DNA of 32,810 bases from an uncultured Prevotellaceae bacterium (GCA_900314715.1 OMWI01000039.1:1-32810), one strand, 5' to 3'; counted from the stretch's first letter, positions 13,160-22,784 are shown. Made by a program: numbers and translations. Notes: generated from the letters alone by a model not told the origin.

Positions 13160-15799
13160 ATGGACGAAAATCAAACATTTGATCAAGACAGAATTATTAA
13201 AATCAACATTGAGGAAGAGATGAAGTCATCATACATCGACTATTCGATGTCGGTGATTGTGGCTCGTGCGCTTCCTGATGTACGTGACGGATTTAAACCC
13301 GTGCATCGCAGAATCCTTTATGGTATGCTTGGCATTGGCAATACAAGTTCCAATCCCTATAAGAAGTGTGCCCGTGTAGTAGGTGAGGTGTTAGGTAAGT
13401 ATCACCCACATGGTGACTCATCAGTATACGGTGCGTTGGTTCGTATGGGACAATCCTGGAACATGCGCTATTGCTTGGTAGACGGACAAGGTAACTTCGG
13501 TTCCGTCGACGGCGACTCTCCCGCTGCTATGCGTTATACGGAGTGCCGACTCTCCAAAATGGGTGAGCAAATCATGGACGACTTGGAGAAGGATACGGTA
13601 GACATGGTAAACAACTTCGATGACTCGCTCACCGAACCAAGTGTGATGCCTACCAAGATTCCTAACCTGCTCGTTAATGGTGGAAATGGTATTGCCGTGG
13701 GTATGGCAACCAATATGCCTACGCATAATTTGGGTGAAGTTATCGACGGTTGTTGTGCTTATATCGACAATCCCGACATTGACACCGAAGGATTGATGCG
13801 CTTTATTCCCGCTCCCGACTTCCCTACAGGTGCATATATATATGGTTTGCAAGGCGTGAAGGATGCCTATGAGACGGGTAGAGGACGTATCGTGATGCGA
13901 GCAAAGGCAGTGATAGAAAGTGATGAACATGGAGATAGAATCGTCATTACCGAAATTCCTTACGGCGTAAATAAGCAACAACTCATTGAGTATATTGCCG
14001 AACTCGTGAAGGAAGGTAAGATTGACGGTATTTCCAATGCCAACGACGAAACTGGTCGTCAAGGTATGCGTATCGTAGTTGACGTGAAGCGCGATGCGAA
14101 TGCCAATGTTATCTTGAATAAGTTGTTTAAGATGACCGCCCTTCAAAGTTCGTTCTCCGTGAACAATATCGCCTTGGTGAAAGGTCGTCCACGTACGTTG
14201 AGTTTGAAGGAATGTATTAAGTATTTCGTTGAGCATCGTCACGACGTAACTATCCGTCGTACCAAGTATGACTTGCGTAAGGCTCAAGACCGTGCGCACA
14301 TCTTGGAAGGATTGATTATTGCGTGCGACAATATAGACGAGGTGGTTCATATCATCCGTGCTTCACAAACTCCTTCTGATGCACAACGCAACTTGGAGAA
14401 GCGTTTCGAATTGGACGAATTACAATCCAAGGCTATTGTAGACATGCGCTTGAGTCAGTTGACTGGCTTGCGTATGGATCAGTTGCATGCTGAGTACGAG
14501 GAGTTGATGAAGACCATCGAATACTTGCAGAGCATTCTTGATGACCCCGAACTTTGCAAGAAGGTGATGAAGGACGAACTCATTGAGGTGAAGGAGAAAT
14601 ATGGCGATGCCCGTCGTACGGAAATCATTCCCGATGAGCATGAATTCAACGCTGAAGACTTCTATCCCAATGATCCCGTTGTTATTACGGTTAGTCACTT
14701 AGGATATATCAAGCGCACTCCATTGTCGGAGTTCCGCGAGCAAGCACGTGGCGGTGTAGGAGCAAAGGGAGCCAGTTCGCGTGACAAGGACTTCACCGAA
14801 TACATTTATCCTGCTACGATGCACCAAACCATGTTGTTCTTTACCAAGAAAGGTCGTTGCTATTGGTTGAAGTGCTATGACATTCCAGAGGGTGACAAGA
14901 CATCGAAGGGTAGGGCGATCCAAAACTTGCTCAATATTGAACCTTCTGATTCCGTGAATGCGTTCTTGCGTTTGCGTGGTCAAGGTTTGCAAGACCAAGA
15001 GTTCATTAATTCTCACTACGTGGTGTTCTGTACGAAGAACGGTACGGTGAAGAAGACTTGCTTGGAGGCTTATTCTCGTCCGCGTACAAACGGTGTGATT
15101 GCCATCAACATCGAAGAGAACGATGAGGTGGTAGATGTTCGCTTGACCAATGGCAGAAACGAATTGATTATTGCCAACCGCAATGGTCGTGCCGTTCGTT
15201 TCGATGAACGTACTATCCGTACAATGGGACGTGTTGCCACGGGTGTGAGAGGTATGAAACTCGACGATGGCGACGATGCGGTAGTTGGTATGATTGTTGT
15301 CAACGATGCCAGCAACGAGACCGTGATGGTAGTGAGTGAGGAAGGCTATGGCAAGCGTTCGCAAGTGGAAGACTATCGCAAGACCAACCGTGGCGGTAAG
15401 GGCGTGAAGACCTTGAGCATCACCGATAAGACGGGTAGATTGGTTGCCATTAAGAACGTTACCGACGATAACGATTTGATGATTATCAACAAGAGTGGTA
15501 TCGTTATTCGCTTGGCGGTAGCAGAAGTACGCGTGATGGGTAGGGCAACGCAAGGCGTTCGTCTCATCAACTTGACCAAGAAGAACGATGTCATTGCAAG
15601 CGTTTGCAAGGTGATGAGTTCTGAATTGGAAGCTACCGTAGAAGAGGAAAGTCGTGCTCAATGGGCGCAGAAGAATGCTGAAATCTTAAAAGATTCTACT
15701 GCTGCAACTAATTGGGACGTTGAAACGTCAAACGAAACAAACGAAGGCGAATCCGAAGAACCTTTCATAGATTCAGAAGAGGAACCCAACAATGAATAA
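13160..15799 (+). CDS. gyrA: DNA gyrase subunit A
   Basis: The breakage-reunion subunit of gyrase, which with GyrB introduces negative supercoils. The 879-residue protein has the N-terminal winged-helix/tower domain ([20 protein letters not shown] near residue 27), the active-site Tyr126 in RYTECR, and a six-bladed C-terminal DNA-wrapping domain that begins near residue 515. The GyrA box is present as [10 protein letters not shown], the Gram-negative-like long form. In the quinolone-resistance region ([16 protein letters not shown]) Ser87 corresponds to E. coli Ser83, the sensitive residue, and Gly91 to Asp87, which I believe is usual in Bacteroidales. The tail is acidic. The ATG at 13160 fits the normal N-terminus. 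Confidence 0.98.
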   Translation: MDENQTFDQDRIIKINIEEEMKSSYIDYSMSVIVARALPDVRDGFKPVHRRILYGMLGIGNTSSNPYKKCARVVGEVLGKYHPHGDSSVYGALVRMGQSWNMRYCLVDGQGNFGSVDGDSPAAMRYTECRLSKMGEQIMDDLEKDTVDMVNNFDDSLTEPSVMPTKIPNLLVNGGNGIAVGMATNMPTHNLGEVIDGCCAYIDNPDIDTEGLMRFIPAPDFPTGAYIYGLQGVKDAYETGRGRIVMRAKAVIESDEHGDRIVITEIPYGVNKQQLIEYIAELVKEGKIDGISNANDETGRQGMRIVVDVKRDANANVILNKLFKMTALQSSFSVNNIALVKGRPRTLSLKECIKYFVEHRHDVTIRRTKYDLRKAQDRAHILEGLIIACDNIDEVVHIIRASQTPSDAQRNLEKRFELDELQSKAIVDMRLSQLTGLRMDQLHAEYEELMKTIEYLQSILDDPELCKKVMKDELIEVKEKYGDARRTEIIPDEHEFNAEDFYPNDPVVITVSHLGYIKRTPLSEFREQARGGVGAKGASSRDKDFTEYIYPATMHQTMLFFTKKGRCYWLKCYDIPEGDKTSKGRAIQNLLNIEPSDSVNAFLRLRGQGLQDQEFINSHYVVFCTKNGTVKKTCLEAYSRPRTNGVIAINIEENDEVVDVRLTNGRNELIIANRNGRAVRFDERTIRTMGRVATGVRGMKLDDGDDAVVGMIVVNDASNETVMVVSEEGYGKRSQVEDYRKTNRGGKGVKTLSITDKTGRLVAIKNVTDDNDLMIINKSGIVIRLAVAEVRVMGRATQGVRLINLTKKNDVIASVCKVMSSELEATVEEESRAQWAQKNAEILKDSTAATNWDVETSNETNEGESEEPFIDSEEEPNNE

Positions 15800-15812
15800 G
15801 AATATAATCAAC

Positions 15813-15828
15813 CTTTTTAATTAAAAAG
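15813..15828. promoter_or_regulatory. 16-nt perfect palindrome before TPR gene
   Basis: CTTTTTAATTAAAAAG ends 3 nt before the ATG at 15832, in the 32-bp gap after gyrA. It could be an operator or a weak hairpin over the ribosome-binding region; no function can be assigned. Confidence 0.4.
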
Positions 15829-15831
15829 CTT

Positions 15832-17049
15832 ATGAAAAAATTAATGATTGCGGCTATGATGTTACTCGGTACATCTACCGCCTTTGCTGGAGACAGCGAC
15901 GCTTTGAAGGCTATCCTCAAGGCTAAGGGTTATGCTGAAGCAGCATCTCTTGTAAAATCTTCTCTCTCTCAACTCGCATCTGATGCAGAGAAAGCCAAGG
16001 CTTACAACCATTTGGTACAACTCGCTATGGAGAAATTCAATAACGAAACTACCATCCAGACAGAAAATCAAACAGCAAAATTGACTCAAAAAGCAGAACA
16101 GCCTTTTGATACACTTGGTTATTACAATGCTGCTTATGATGCCTTGATGAATGCTATCGAATGTAATAAGTATGATAACATGCCAGATGCAAAGGGTAAA
16201 GTGAAACCTAAGTTCCATGATGCTTTACTTCAAGTCATTCCCAATGCTCGTATACAATTGGTAAATGGCGGTCAATGGGCTGCACAGCATAGCAATGATG
16301 AAGGTGTGTTGAAGTATTGGGGTACTTTCCTTGACACCGAAGATGCCGATTTGTTGAAGACTATCGATAAGAGTAGCGAACAGGGTTATCTGGGACAGGT
16401 GGCTTATTTCACCGCTCTCTATGCAAACCAAAACAAGCAAATCGACCGTGCCATGAAGTATCTTGAGATGGCCATGAAAGACCCAGAGCAAGCTAAAGAG
16501 GCTCAGAACATGAAGTTTACCATCGGTCAGCAAAACTTGAAGACTCATGCAGACACATTGAAGTTCGTTGACGAATTGAAGGTGTTCTATGAGCAGAATT
16601 CTGATAGCGAGGCTGCTTTCGGTACTTTGTGCAATCTCTATAGCCAAATGAACAAGAAGGATGAGGTTGTTAAGCTCGTTAACGACAAGATTTCAAGAGA
16701 TCCTAACAACTCTACAGCTTGGGCTTTGAAGGGACAAACCGAAATGAACGAGCAGAAGTACGATGATGCCATCGAGTCTTTCAAGAAATCTGTTGACATC
16801 GACGGTACCAACCCTGTTGTTCTCACTTACCTCGGCTTCTGCATGAACTCTAAGGCTGCTGGTATCGAGGGTAACATCCCCGCACAGAAGGCTCTCTATA
16901 AGGAGTCTATGGGCTACCTTGAAAGAGCCAAGGAGATTGACCCATCTCGCGAGAAGGCTAACTGGGCATATCCACTCTACCAGTGCTACTACATCAACTA
17001 TAGCGCTACAGATCCTCGTACTAAGGAATTGGAGGATATACTGAAATAA
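15832..17049 (+). CDS. Exported tetratricopeptide-repeat protein
   Basis: A 405-residue protein with a signal peptide (MKKLMIAAMMLLGTSTAFAG) followed by helical TPR-like repeats, clearest near residues 270-350 (NNSTAWALKGQTEMNEQKY, DDAIESFKKSVDIDGTNP). TPR arrays bind other proteins, so it is probably a periplasmic scaffold; the partner is unknown. It lies 32 bp after gyrA with no obvious promoter of its own and ends at a strong hairpin terminator. The next gene encodes a second exported TPR protein of similar length and layout, which suggests an old duplication. Codon use (many AAG, CTC and GCT codons) suggests good expression. Confidence 0.88.
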   Translation: MKKLMIAAMMLLGTSTAFAGDSDALKAILKAKGYAEAASLVKSSLSQLASDAEKAKAYNHLVQLAMEKFNNETTIQTENQTAKLTQKAEQPFDTLGYYNAAYDALMNAIECNKYDNMPDAKGKVKPKFHDALLQVIPNARIQLVNGGQWAAQHSNDEGVLKYWGTFLDTEDADLLKTIDKSSEQGYLGQVAYFTALYANQNKQIDRAMKYLEMAMKDPEQAKEAQNMKFTIGQQNLKTHADTLKFVDELKVFYEQNSDSEAAFGTLCNLYSQMNKKDEVVKLVNDKISRDPNNSTAWALKGQTEMNEQKYDDAIESFKKSVDIDGTNPVVLTYLGFCMNSKAAGIEGNIPAQKALYKESMGYLERAKEIDPSREKANWAYPLYQCYYINYSATDPRTKELEDILK

Positions 17050-17065
17050 TTTTAATGCATTTCAT

Positions 17066-17112
17066 AACACGGAAGATACGAATAGAGTTCGTATCCTTCC
17101 GTGTTTTTTTTT
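17066..17112 (+). terminator. Intrinsic terminator between the two TPR genes
   Basis: Arms AACACGGAAGATACGAA (17066-17082) and TTCGTATCCTTCCGTGTT (17088-17105) pair with a single bulged base, followed by nine T residues. It ends transcription of the first TPR gene, so the second should have its own promoter or depend on read-through. Confidence 0.92.
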
Positions 17113-17151
17113 GTATCAATGGGCATGATGGATAACATATTCAATAACAAG

Positions 17152-18354
17152 ATGAAAAGATTGTATAGCATACTTTTCATGCTACTGCTGTTCGTGTGCG
17201 CAAGTGCCCAAAAGAAGGAAATTTCCAATGCGCGGGATAACATCAAGAAAAACAGAAATTTAGAACAGGCAGAGAAAAGCATGAATGATTTGTTGAAGGA
17301 TTCGGCAAATCGATATAACGACAGGATATGGAGTACGATGTTTGATGCCATTTTCAAGCAATACGTACAGGGAAACGAGAAACTTTACTTACGACAGAAT
17401 TATGACACCACTAAGCTTTTCAATCTAACGATGAAAATGATTCGCACCGCCGAAAGTCTTGACTCGGTGGATGCTCGTCCTAACAAGAACGGAAAGATAG
17501 AATTGAAGCATCGCAAGAAGCATGCCGACTTGCTTCACAAGTATCGTCCTAACTTGTACAATGGCGGTCTTTTCTTCGTGAACAAACAGAAATATGCGGA
17601 GGCTTATAAATATTTTGATGCGTATATTGACTGTGCCAACCAACCACTCTTTACGCAATTCGATTATAATGCCAACGACAAGCGAATTCCCGAGGCAGCT
17701 TATTGGGCTGTCTATTGTGGATATAAGATGAAAGACCCCAAGGCAACTTTTCACCATACGTATCTTGCCTTGAAGGATACGGCTCGTTATTGCATGATGT
17801 TGCAATACTTGGCAGAGACTTATCGTTTGGAGAAAGATACGGTGAGATACATTGAGACGCTCACCGAAGGGTTTGAGAAATATCCCACGTTTGAGTTTTT
17901 CTTCCCTCGTCTCGTGCAATATTACGGTGAGAATGGGCGTTGGGAAACGGTGTTGGATATTTCCGAACGCGCCATCTCCAACAACCCTGAAAGCGAGATA
18001 TATCGCTTGAGCAAGGGAACGGCTTTATTGAACTTGGGCAAATACGACGAGTGTATCGCCATTAGCGACGAGTTGATTGCAGAAAACGACAGTTTGGCTG
18101 ATGCTTACTATGATGCTGGGATGGCGTATTTCCAGAAGGCTGTGGAACTCGACAAGAATATCCAGTTGAGCAAGAAGCAGAAAAACAAGATTAAGGATTT
18201 ATATCACAAGGCATTACCTTATTTAAAATGCTATCGTGCGTTAGCTCCCGACCAGCGTAGCAAGTGGGGGTTGACATTATATACCATCTACCTCAATTTG
18301 AATATGGGTGATGAGTTCGACGAAATAGACAGGTTATTAAGAGAAAAACATTAG
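17152..18354 (+). CDS. Second exported tetratricopeptide-repeat protein
   Basis: A 400-residue protein, if translation starts at the ATG at 17152 (MKRLYSILFMLLLFVCASAQ), which gives a clean signal peptide cut after ASA; upstream in-frame starts overlap the terminator and were rejected. Helical repeats follow, clearest near residues 265-350 (WETVLDISERAISNNPESEI, YRLSKGTALLNLGKYDECIA). An aromatic-rich central region includes YAEAYKYFDAYIDC. The first TPR protein has the same order of signal peptide, central region and C-terminal TPRs. The gene ends 4 bp before the helicase gene, so the two are likely co-transcribed. The function is unknown; a periplasmic protein-binding role is inferred. Confidence 0.87.
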   Translation: MKRLYSILFMLLLFVCASAQKKEISNARDNIKKNRNLEQAEKSMNDLLKDSANRYNDRIWSTMFDAIFKQYVQGNEKLYLRQNYDTTKLFNLTMKMIRTAESLDSVDARPNKNGKIELKHRKKHADLLHKYRPNLYNGGLFFVNKQKYAEAYKYFDAYIDCANQPLFTQFDYNANDKRIPEAAYWAVYCGYKMKDPKATFHHTYLALKDTARYCMMLQYLAETYRLEKDTVRYIETLTEGFEKYPTFEFFFPRLVQYYGENGRWETVLDISERAISNNPESEIYRLSKGTALLNLGKYDECIAISDELIAENDSLADAYYDAGMAYFQKAVELDKNIQLSKKQKNKIKDLYHKALPYLKCYRALAPDQRSKWGLTLYTIYLNLNMGDEFDEIDRLLREKH

Positions 18355-18358
18355 AATA

Positions 18359-19678
18359 ATGAAAACAGAAGAGATACTCGATAAATTGGGCATTCAACAA
18401 CTTACCGACATGCAGGTGGAAGCTATGAATGCCATCTTACGTACCGACGATGATGTAGTACTGTTGTCGCCTACGGGTTCGGGAAAGACATTGGCTTACC
18501 TCTTGCCGTTGGTGCAGATGCTCGACGCAAAGTCTAACGACGTGCAAGCCGTTGTTATCGTTCCTGGGCGTGAATTGGCATTGCAATCTGCTACCGTACT
18601 CAAGGACATGAAATGTGGCTTGCGTGCGTGTGCTTGTTATGGCGGTAGGGCAGCGATGGACGAGCATCGCATGTTGCGACAGGTACAACCGCAAATCGTA
18701 TTCGCCACGCCAGGGCGATTGCAAGACCATCTTTCCAAAGGGAACATCCAAGCCAACACCGTTCGCTATCTCGTGATAGACGAGTTTGACAAGTGCTTGG
18801 AAATGGGATTCATGGAAGAGATGGGGCGCATCTTACATGGCCTTCCATACGTGCAAAAACGAGTGCTTCTCTCTGCTACCGATGCGGATTCCATTCCTAA
18901 GTTCGTACAGATGGGAAAGACGCAACGACTCAACTATCTCATGGAAGAGGAACAGGTGTCGCATCGCGTGGAAATCTACCAAGTCAAGAGTCCTGAGAAG
19001 GATAAGTTGAACACGCTTCGCCTGCTATTGTGTGAGTTGGGCGAACAGAGCAGTATCGTCTTCCTCAACTATCGGGAAAGCGTGGAGCGTGTGGCTTCCT
19101 ATCTCAATGAACAAGGATTTACTATCAGTTTCTTCCATGGTGGATTGGAACAAAGACAACGTGAAGACGCATTGTATAAGTTTTCCAATGGCTCTGCCAA
19201 CGTATTGGTTGCCACCGATTTAGCCAGTAGGGGTATTGACATTCCCGACATCGACAATATCATTCACTATCACTTGCCAGAGAGCGAACATGGATATGTT
19301 CATCGAGTGGGCAGAACGGCACGATGGGAATCGAAGGGTAGGGCGTTTTTCATCCTCAATACCGAAGAGACGGTTCCCGCCTACGTGGAAGGTGAGTTGA
19401 AAGACTATTCCGTGAATCCTACTACGTTATCTGCTCCCATTCCTAAGATGGTGACATTGTACATTGGAAAAGGCAAGAAGGATAAACTCTCCAAGGGCGA
19501 CATCGTTGGATTCCTATGCAAGAAAGGCGGTTTGCAATCGTCGGAGATTGGCAAGATTAGCGTGGAGGAGCGTTTTACATACGTAGCCATTCAGCGCCAA
19601 AAGCTCCATTCGGTATTGCGCAACGTACAAGGGGAGAAAATCAAGGGAATCAAGACAATTGTGGAGGAGGTGAAATAA
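18359..19678 (+). CDS. dbpA: DEAD-box type RNA helicase with DbpA-like RNA-binding domain
   Basis: ATP-dependent RNA helicase, probably acting in ribosome assembly. Motifs in order in the 439-residue protein: motif I SPTGSGKT (37-44), PGRELALQ (69-76), TPGRL (117-121), motif II VIDEFDK (139-145), SAT (172-174), ATDLASRGIDIPD (motif V) and HRVGRTAR (motif VI, near 313-320). Motif II is DEFD rather than DEAD. The C-terminal 75 residues (from about 362) match the DbpA RNA-binding fold (VTLYIGKGKKDKLSKGDIVG, SEIGKISVEERFTYVAI), which in E. coli binds hairpin 92 of 23S rRNA. The gene starts 4 bp after the TPR gene, and greA follows 40 bp later. The DbpA name rests on the C-terminal domain; another DEAD-box subfamily is possible. 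Confidence 0.9.
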   Translation: MKTEEILDKLGIQQLTDMQVEAMNAILRTDDDVVLLSPTGSGKTLAYLLPLVQMLDAKSNDVQAVVIVPGRELALQSATVLKDMKCGLRACACYGGRAAMDEHRMLRQVQPQIVFATPGRLQDHLSKGNIQANTVRYLVIDEFDKCLEMGFMEEMGRILHGLPYVQKRVLLSATDADSIPKFVQMGKTQRLNYLMEEEQVSHRVEIYQVKSPEKDKLNTLRLLLCELGEQSSIVFLNYRESVERVASYLNEQGFTISFFHGGLEQRQREDALYKFSNGSANVLVATDLASRGIDIPDIDNIIHYHLPESEHGYVHRVGRTARWESKGRAFFILNTEETVPAYVEGELKDYSVNPTTLSAPIPKMVTLYIGKGKKDKLSKGDIVGFLCKKGGLQSSEIGKISVEERFTYVAIQRQKLHSVLRNVQGEKIKGIKTIVEEVK

Positions 19679-19718
19679 TCACCGTTCATTCCCCTTAACC
19701 ATCAAAAACGTAGCAAAT

Positions 19719-20189
19719 ATGAGTGTTGAATATATGTCACAAGAGGGTTACGACAAGCTCGTGGCTGAACTCCATCAGTTGGAGAGTGTAGAACTGCCCC
19801 AAGTGCGAGAAGCTATTGCAGAGGCACGCGACAAGGGAGATCTCAGTGAGAATTTCGAATACCATGCTGCCAAGCGCGAACAATCGCGACTATTGGGTAG
19901 GATTCGCTTCAAGCAAAAGGTGCTGGCGAATGCGCGCGTCATTGATATGTCAAGGCTCGAAACGGGTAGGGTACAACTGCTCAGTAAAGTGGAAATGACA
20001 AACCTATCCAATAACAAGAAAATGACCTACACCATTGTCAATCCCCATGAGGCGAATATCCATGAAGGCAAAATCTCCATCAAATCGCCCATCGCCCAGG
20101 CATTGCTAAACAAGAAATCAGGCGATACCGTAGAAGTTACCGTACCTGCTGGTACGTTGAGATTCCAAATCGATGACATACATTTATAG
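19719..20189 (+). CDS. greA: Transcription elongation factor GreA
   Basis: Binds the secondary channel of RNA polymerase and stimulates transcript cleavage so that backtracked complexes can resume. The 156-residue length is normal. The N-terminal coiled coil contains the signature ARDKGDLSENFEYHAAKREQ, including the Asp and Glu of the tip (DLSENFEY), and the C-terminal FKBP-like domain includes IKSPIAQALLNKKSGDTVEV. The ATG at 19719 places MSQEGYDKL at the usual position. It follows the helicase gene by 40 bp on the same strand and may be part of that transcript. Confidence 0.97.
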   Translation: MSVEYMSQEGYDKLVAELHQLESVELPQVREAIAEARDKGDLSENFEYHAAKREQSRLLGRIRFKQKVLANARVIDMSRLETGRVQLLSKVEMTNLSNNKKMTYTIVNPHEANIHEGKISIKSPIAQALLNKKSGDTVEVTVPAGTLRFQIDDIHL

Positions 20190-20229
20190 AGCATGTAAGT
20201 TTGTCAAAGAACAATTATATGATGTTGCT

Positions 20230-20342
20230 TTAGAAGCAAGAAAGTAAGAGAGTTTAAAGCAAGTGATCAGCCCTTTTGTGGTGAGTGGATTTTGTTTCAT
20301 CTATACTCCATCTATTTGAGAGAACGCTGAGGAGAGGCTTCT
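20230..20342. repeat. Degenerate copy of the intergenic repeat cluster
   Basis: tagaagcaagaaagtaagag (from 20230) resembles the left arm at 12851-12885, and ctccatctatttgagagaacgctgaggagaggcttc (up to 20342) resembles palindromic copy E with many changes. The order of the two modules is the same as in the gap before gyrA. It appears to be an older, decayed copy. Confidence 0.6.
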
Positions 20343-20415
20343 TTCTATATAGTTTCTTGAGATTTACTGAATACTCATGATATTTGGGTATTTTATTGAT
20401 AAATAAGTTAAAATA

Positions 20416-20447
20416 TTTGTACATTTCGTAATAAACCGCTAACTTTG
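20416..20447 (+). promoter_or_regulatory. Promoter of the primary sigma factor gene
   Basis: TTTG (20416-20419), a 20-bp spacer and TAACTTTG (20440-20447) fit the Bacteroidetes consensus. The predicted transcript start lies before the ATG at 20472, which rules out the upstream TTG start at 20445. Confidence 0.75.
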
Positions 20448-20471
20448 CAGCAAGCTAAGGAAAGTACCTTT

Positions 20472-21335
20472 ATGAGACAGCTAAAAATCACCAAGTCGAT
20501 TACCAATCGAGAGAGTGCATCTCTTGATAAATACCTACAGGAAATCAGCCATGAGGAATTGATTTCCGTAGAGGAAGAGGTGGAGTTGGCTCAACGTATC
20601 AGAAAGGGAGATAGAAAGGCTTTGGAGAAATTGGCGAAGGCTAACTTGCGTTTCGTGGTTTCCGTTGCCAAGCAATACCAGAATCAAGGATTGAGTCTTC
20701 CTGATTTGATAAACGAAGGAAACTTGGGATTGATAAAGGCTGCGGAAAAGTTTGATGAAACTCGTGGCTTTAAGTTCATCTCATACGCTGTATGGTGGAT
20801 TCGCCAAAGTATCTTGCAAGCTATCGCGGAGCAGAGTCGTATCGTTAGATTACCGCTGAATCAAGTCGGTTCGGTCAATAAAATCAATAAGATACTCAAT
20901 AGGTTTGAACAAGAGAACGAAAGAAGACCGAGTATTGATGAGATTGCGGATAAGATAGACCTACCCGAAGACAAGATTGCAGATGTGTTGAAGGTTCCAG
21001 GAAAGCAGGTTTCTGTAGATGCGCCTTTCAGCGATGGTGAAGAGAGTAGCTTGTTGGATGTGCTTCCCAATGCCAATGCACCTATGGCAGACAATGAATT
21101 GGTGAAAGAGTCCTTGAGAAATGAGATTGACAGGGCTCTTCAAACGCTCAACGATAGAGAGCGCAATATCATTGAGGCTTTCTATGGCATCAACCAACCT
21201 GAGATGACATTAGAGGAGATTGGCGATAAGTTTGGCTTGACACGTGAGCGAGTGCGCCAAATCAAGGAGAAGGCTATTCGTCGCTTACGCCAAAACACAA
21301 AGAGTAAGTTACTAAAAACATATCTTGGACAATAG
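20472..21335 (+). CDS. rpoD: Primary RNA polymerase sigma factor (SigA/RpoD type)
   Basis: The housekeeping sigma factor that recognises the TTTG/TAnnTTTG promoters seen in this window. At 287 residues it lacks region 1.1, as in the known Bacteroides primary sigma. It contains region 1.2 ([20 protein letters not shown]), region 2 ([35 protein letters not shown]), region 3 ([14 protein letters not shown]) and region 4 ([20 protein letters not shown]). The ATG at 20472 ([10 protein letters not shown]) was chosen because the upstream in-frame TTG lies within the -7 box. An exported protein gene follows after 11 bp and the HPr-kinase/peptidase/PqqD module after that, all on the same strand. Confidence 0.97.
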   Translation: MRQLKITKSITNRESASLDKYLQEISHEELISVEEEVELAQRIRKGDRKALEKLAKANLRFVVSVAKQYQNQGLSLPDLINEGNLGLIKAAEKFDETRGFKFISYAVWWIRQSILQAIAEQSRIVRLPLNQVGSVNKINKILNRFEQENERRPSIDEIADKIDLPEDKIADVLKVPGKQVSVDAPFSDGEESSLLDVLPNANAPMADNELVKESLRNEIDRALQTLNDRERNIIEAFYGINQPEMTLEEIGDKFGLTRERVRQIKEKAIRRLRQNTKSKLLKTYLGQ

Positions 21336-21346
21336 AAAGAGTATAT

Positions 21347-21829
21347 ATGAAATTATCAAAGATAGTATTTATTTGTATTAGTATTATTGTTTTCACTTTT
21401 GGAAAGGTAGATAGTGCTTCTGCCATCAACGAAAAATCACCCGTATATATGTTTGGTATTGTCACTTCATTCAATGATAGTGTATTATACATGAGTCAGG
21501 TTCAACTGGTTGACTCTGCATATATCGACAAGAAAACCAAGTTTTTGTATAGCAGAGAGAATTATTCGTACCAACTCAAGGACTATATCAAGAAGGCTGG
21601 GGTAGAGAATCCCACATGTATCACGATATACGGATTCAACAAGAATAAGGTTGAAAAGAAGTATAGCAAAATCAGAAAGAAGTATGCTGATAAAGACAAG
21701 TATATTATCAAATACTTGGCAGCAGACGAATTTAAGTTTTCTCCTATTAAACCAACAGAGTTGGAATCTACGGTAGAAGTAGAGGAAACACCTAAAGGGA
21801 AGAAGAAAGACAAGACTAAGAAGAAATAA
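21347..21829 (+). CDS. Small exported protein with Lys-rich tail, unknown function
   Basis: A 160-residue protein with a signal peptide (MKLSKIVFICISIIVFTFGK, likely cut near ASA-INE). The central domain (FGIVTSFNDSVLYMSQVQLV, then DSAYIDKKTKFLYSRENYSY) looks like a conserved Bacteroidales hypothetical family that I recognise only by appearance. The C-terminus is strongly basic (KGKKKDKTKKK). It begins 11 bp after rpoD and ends 61 bp before the HPr-kinase-like gene. It is not obviously a peptide precursor, because it is a folded-looking protein rather than a leader plus core peptide. Confidence 0.8.
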   Translation: MKLSKIVFICISIIVFTFGKVDSASAINEKSPVYMFGIVTSFNDSVLYMSQVQLVDSAYIDKKTKFLYSRENYSYQLKDYIKKAGVENPTCITIYGFNKNKVEKKYSKIRKKYADKDKYIIKYLAADEFKFSPIKPTELESTVEVEETPKGKKKDKTKKK

Positions 21830-21890
21830 TAACAACCAAAAGGCATGATAATGCCGAGAATTGAACATCATAAGGAAAGTAAATATATCA

Positions 21891-22784
21891 ATGGAAAAAA
21901 CAGACGTGAATTTGTTTAACGTTGCTGGTCATCTTATCAAGATACAGTTCAAGGAATCGCCATACAATAGTATGAGATTGATTCCTTCATTTGAACCGTT
22001 TCGTACACAAGAGGAGGACGGAGAATTCTTGTTCCAGTTGACGGTAGACGATGAATTGCCTCCAGTTCCAAAAGACAAGCGCGAGCGTTTACGCGCATTT
22101 GATACGGGAAATGGAGAAACCGTAGTAGACATGTTGCCTGATGGCGGCTATCAATATATTATTCGCGACATCGAAGATCGTGATTGTTGTCTGTTGCAAT
22201 GCAACAAGGACTTTAGCGATTGCAAGTGTGCATTGAACGGCTATTATAACATGCGTTGTTTTGGCTTAAACAATGCGCTGATGCTCATTTATGCATTTGC
22301 GGGTAGTTTGAAACAAACGCTTCTCATTCATGCTTCATTGGTAAGGCAAAACGGTTATGGTTATGCGTTTATAGCCAAGAGTGGAACAGGTAAGAGTACG
22401 CAAGTGAGCATGTGGCTTCGTCATCTTCCAGGTTGCGACTTGATGAACGATGACAACCCCATTATTAGAATCATAGATGGTGAAGCATATATATATGGTA
22501 GTCCATGGAGTGGTAAGACTCCATGTTATAGAAATGTCAAGGCAAAATTAGGTGCTATCACACGTATCGACCGTGCTCTTGAAAATAGCATAGAAAAACT
22601 ATCACCCATAGATGCCTTTGCGTCCATTCTACCATCTTGTTCATCCATGAAGTGGGATCAAGTGATTTTCGCCAGGGTATGTGATGCCGTTACAAAACTT
22701 GTAGAGACAACAGGTATCTACACATTACATTGTTTACCGAATAAAGAAGCGGCAGTATTATGCAACAAAACGATATCGAAATAA
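21891..22784 (+). CDS. HPr kinase-like P-loop protein
   Basis: A 297-residue ATP-binding protein related to the C-terminal domain of HPr kinase/phosphorylase. The ATG at 21891 (MEKTDVNLF) was chosen over the upstream in-frame TTG at 21861. The P-loop is AKSGTGKST (162-170, GTGKST at 165-170), followed by LMNDDNPIIR (184-193), where true HPr kinases have their metal-binding acidic residues, and GSPWSGKT (203-210). The first 140 residues have no recognised domain. True HPr kinases are longer and have a different N-terminal domain. Related kinases occur in peptide-modification clusters, including some lasso peptide clusters, next to PqqD-like proteins. Its 3' end overlaps the peptidase gene by 25 bp, so the two are translationally linked. 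The substrate is unknown. Confidence 0.85.
   Translation: MEKTDVNLFNVAGHLIKIQFKESPYNSMRLIPSFEPFRTQEEDGEFLFQLTVDDELPPVPKDKRERLRAFDTGNGETVVDMLPDGGYQYIIRDIEDRDCCLLQCNKDFSDCKCALNGYYNMRCFGLNNALMLIYAFAGSLKQTLLIHASLVRQNGYGYAFIAKSGTGKSTQVSMWLRHLPGCDLMNDDNPIIRIIDGEAYIYGSPWSGKTPCYRNVKAKLGAITRIDRALENSIEKLSPIDAFASILPSCSSMKWDQVIFARVCDAVTKLVETTGIYTLHCLPNKEAAVLCNKTISK

Noticed and set aside
13421-15661. Long open frames on the minus strand inside gyrA (309 and 320 codons)
   Set aside because: They are antisense to an unmistakable gyrA, have His/Ile/Thr-rich composition typical of reverse-frame translation, and show no domain or start signal.
15813-15828. The 16-nt palindrome as a terminator of gyrA
   Set aside because: The stem is made only of A-T pairs apart from the ends and has no separate T tract, so it is unlikely to end transcription.
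21347-21829. The exported 160-residue protein as precursor of the PqqD module
   Set aside because: It has a Sec signal peptide and a folded-looking domain, is separated by 61 bp from the kinase gene, and lacks a leader/core layout. It cannot be excluded, but nothing supports it.
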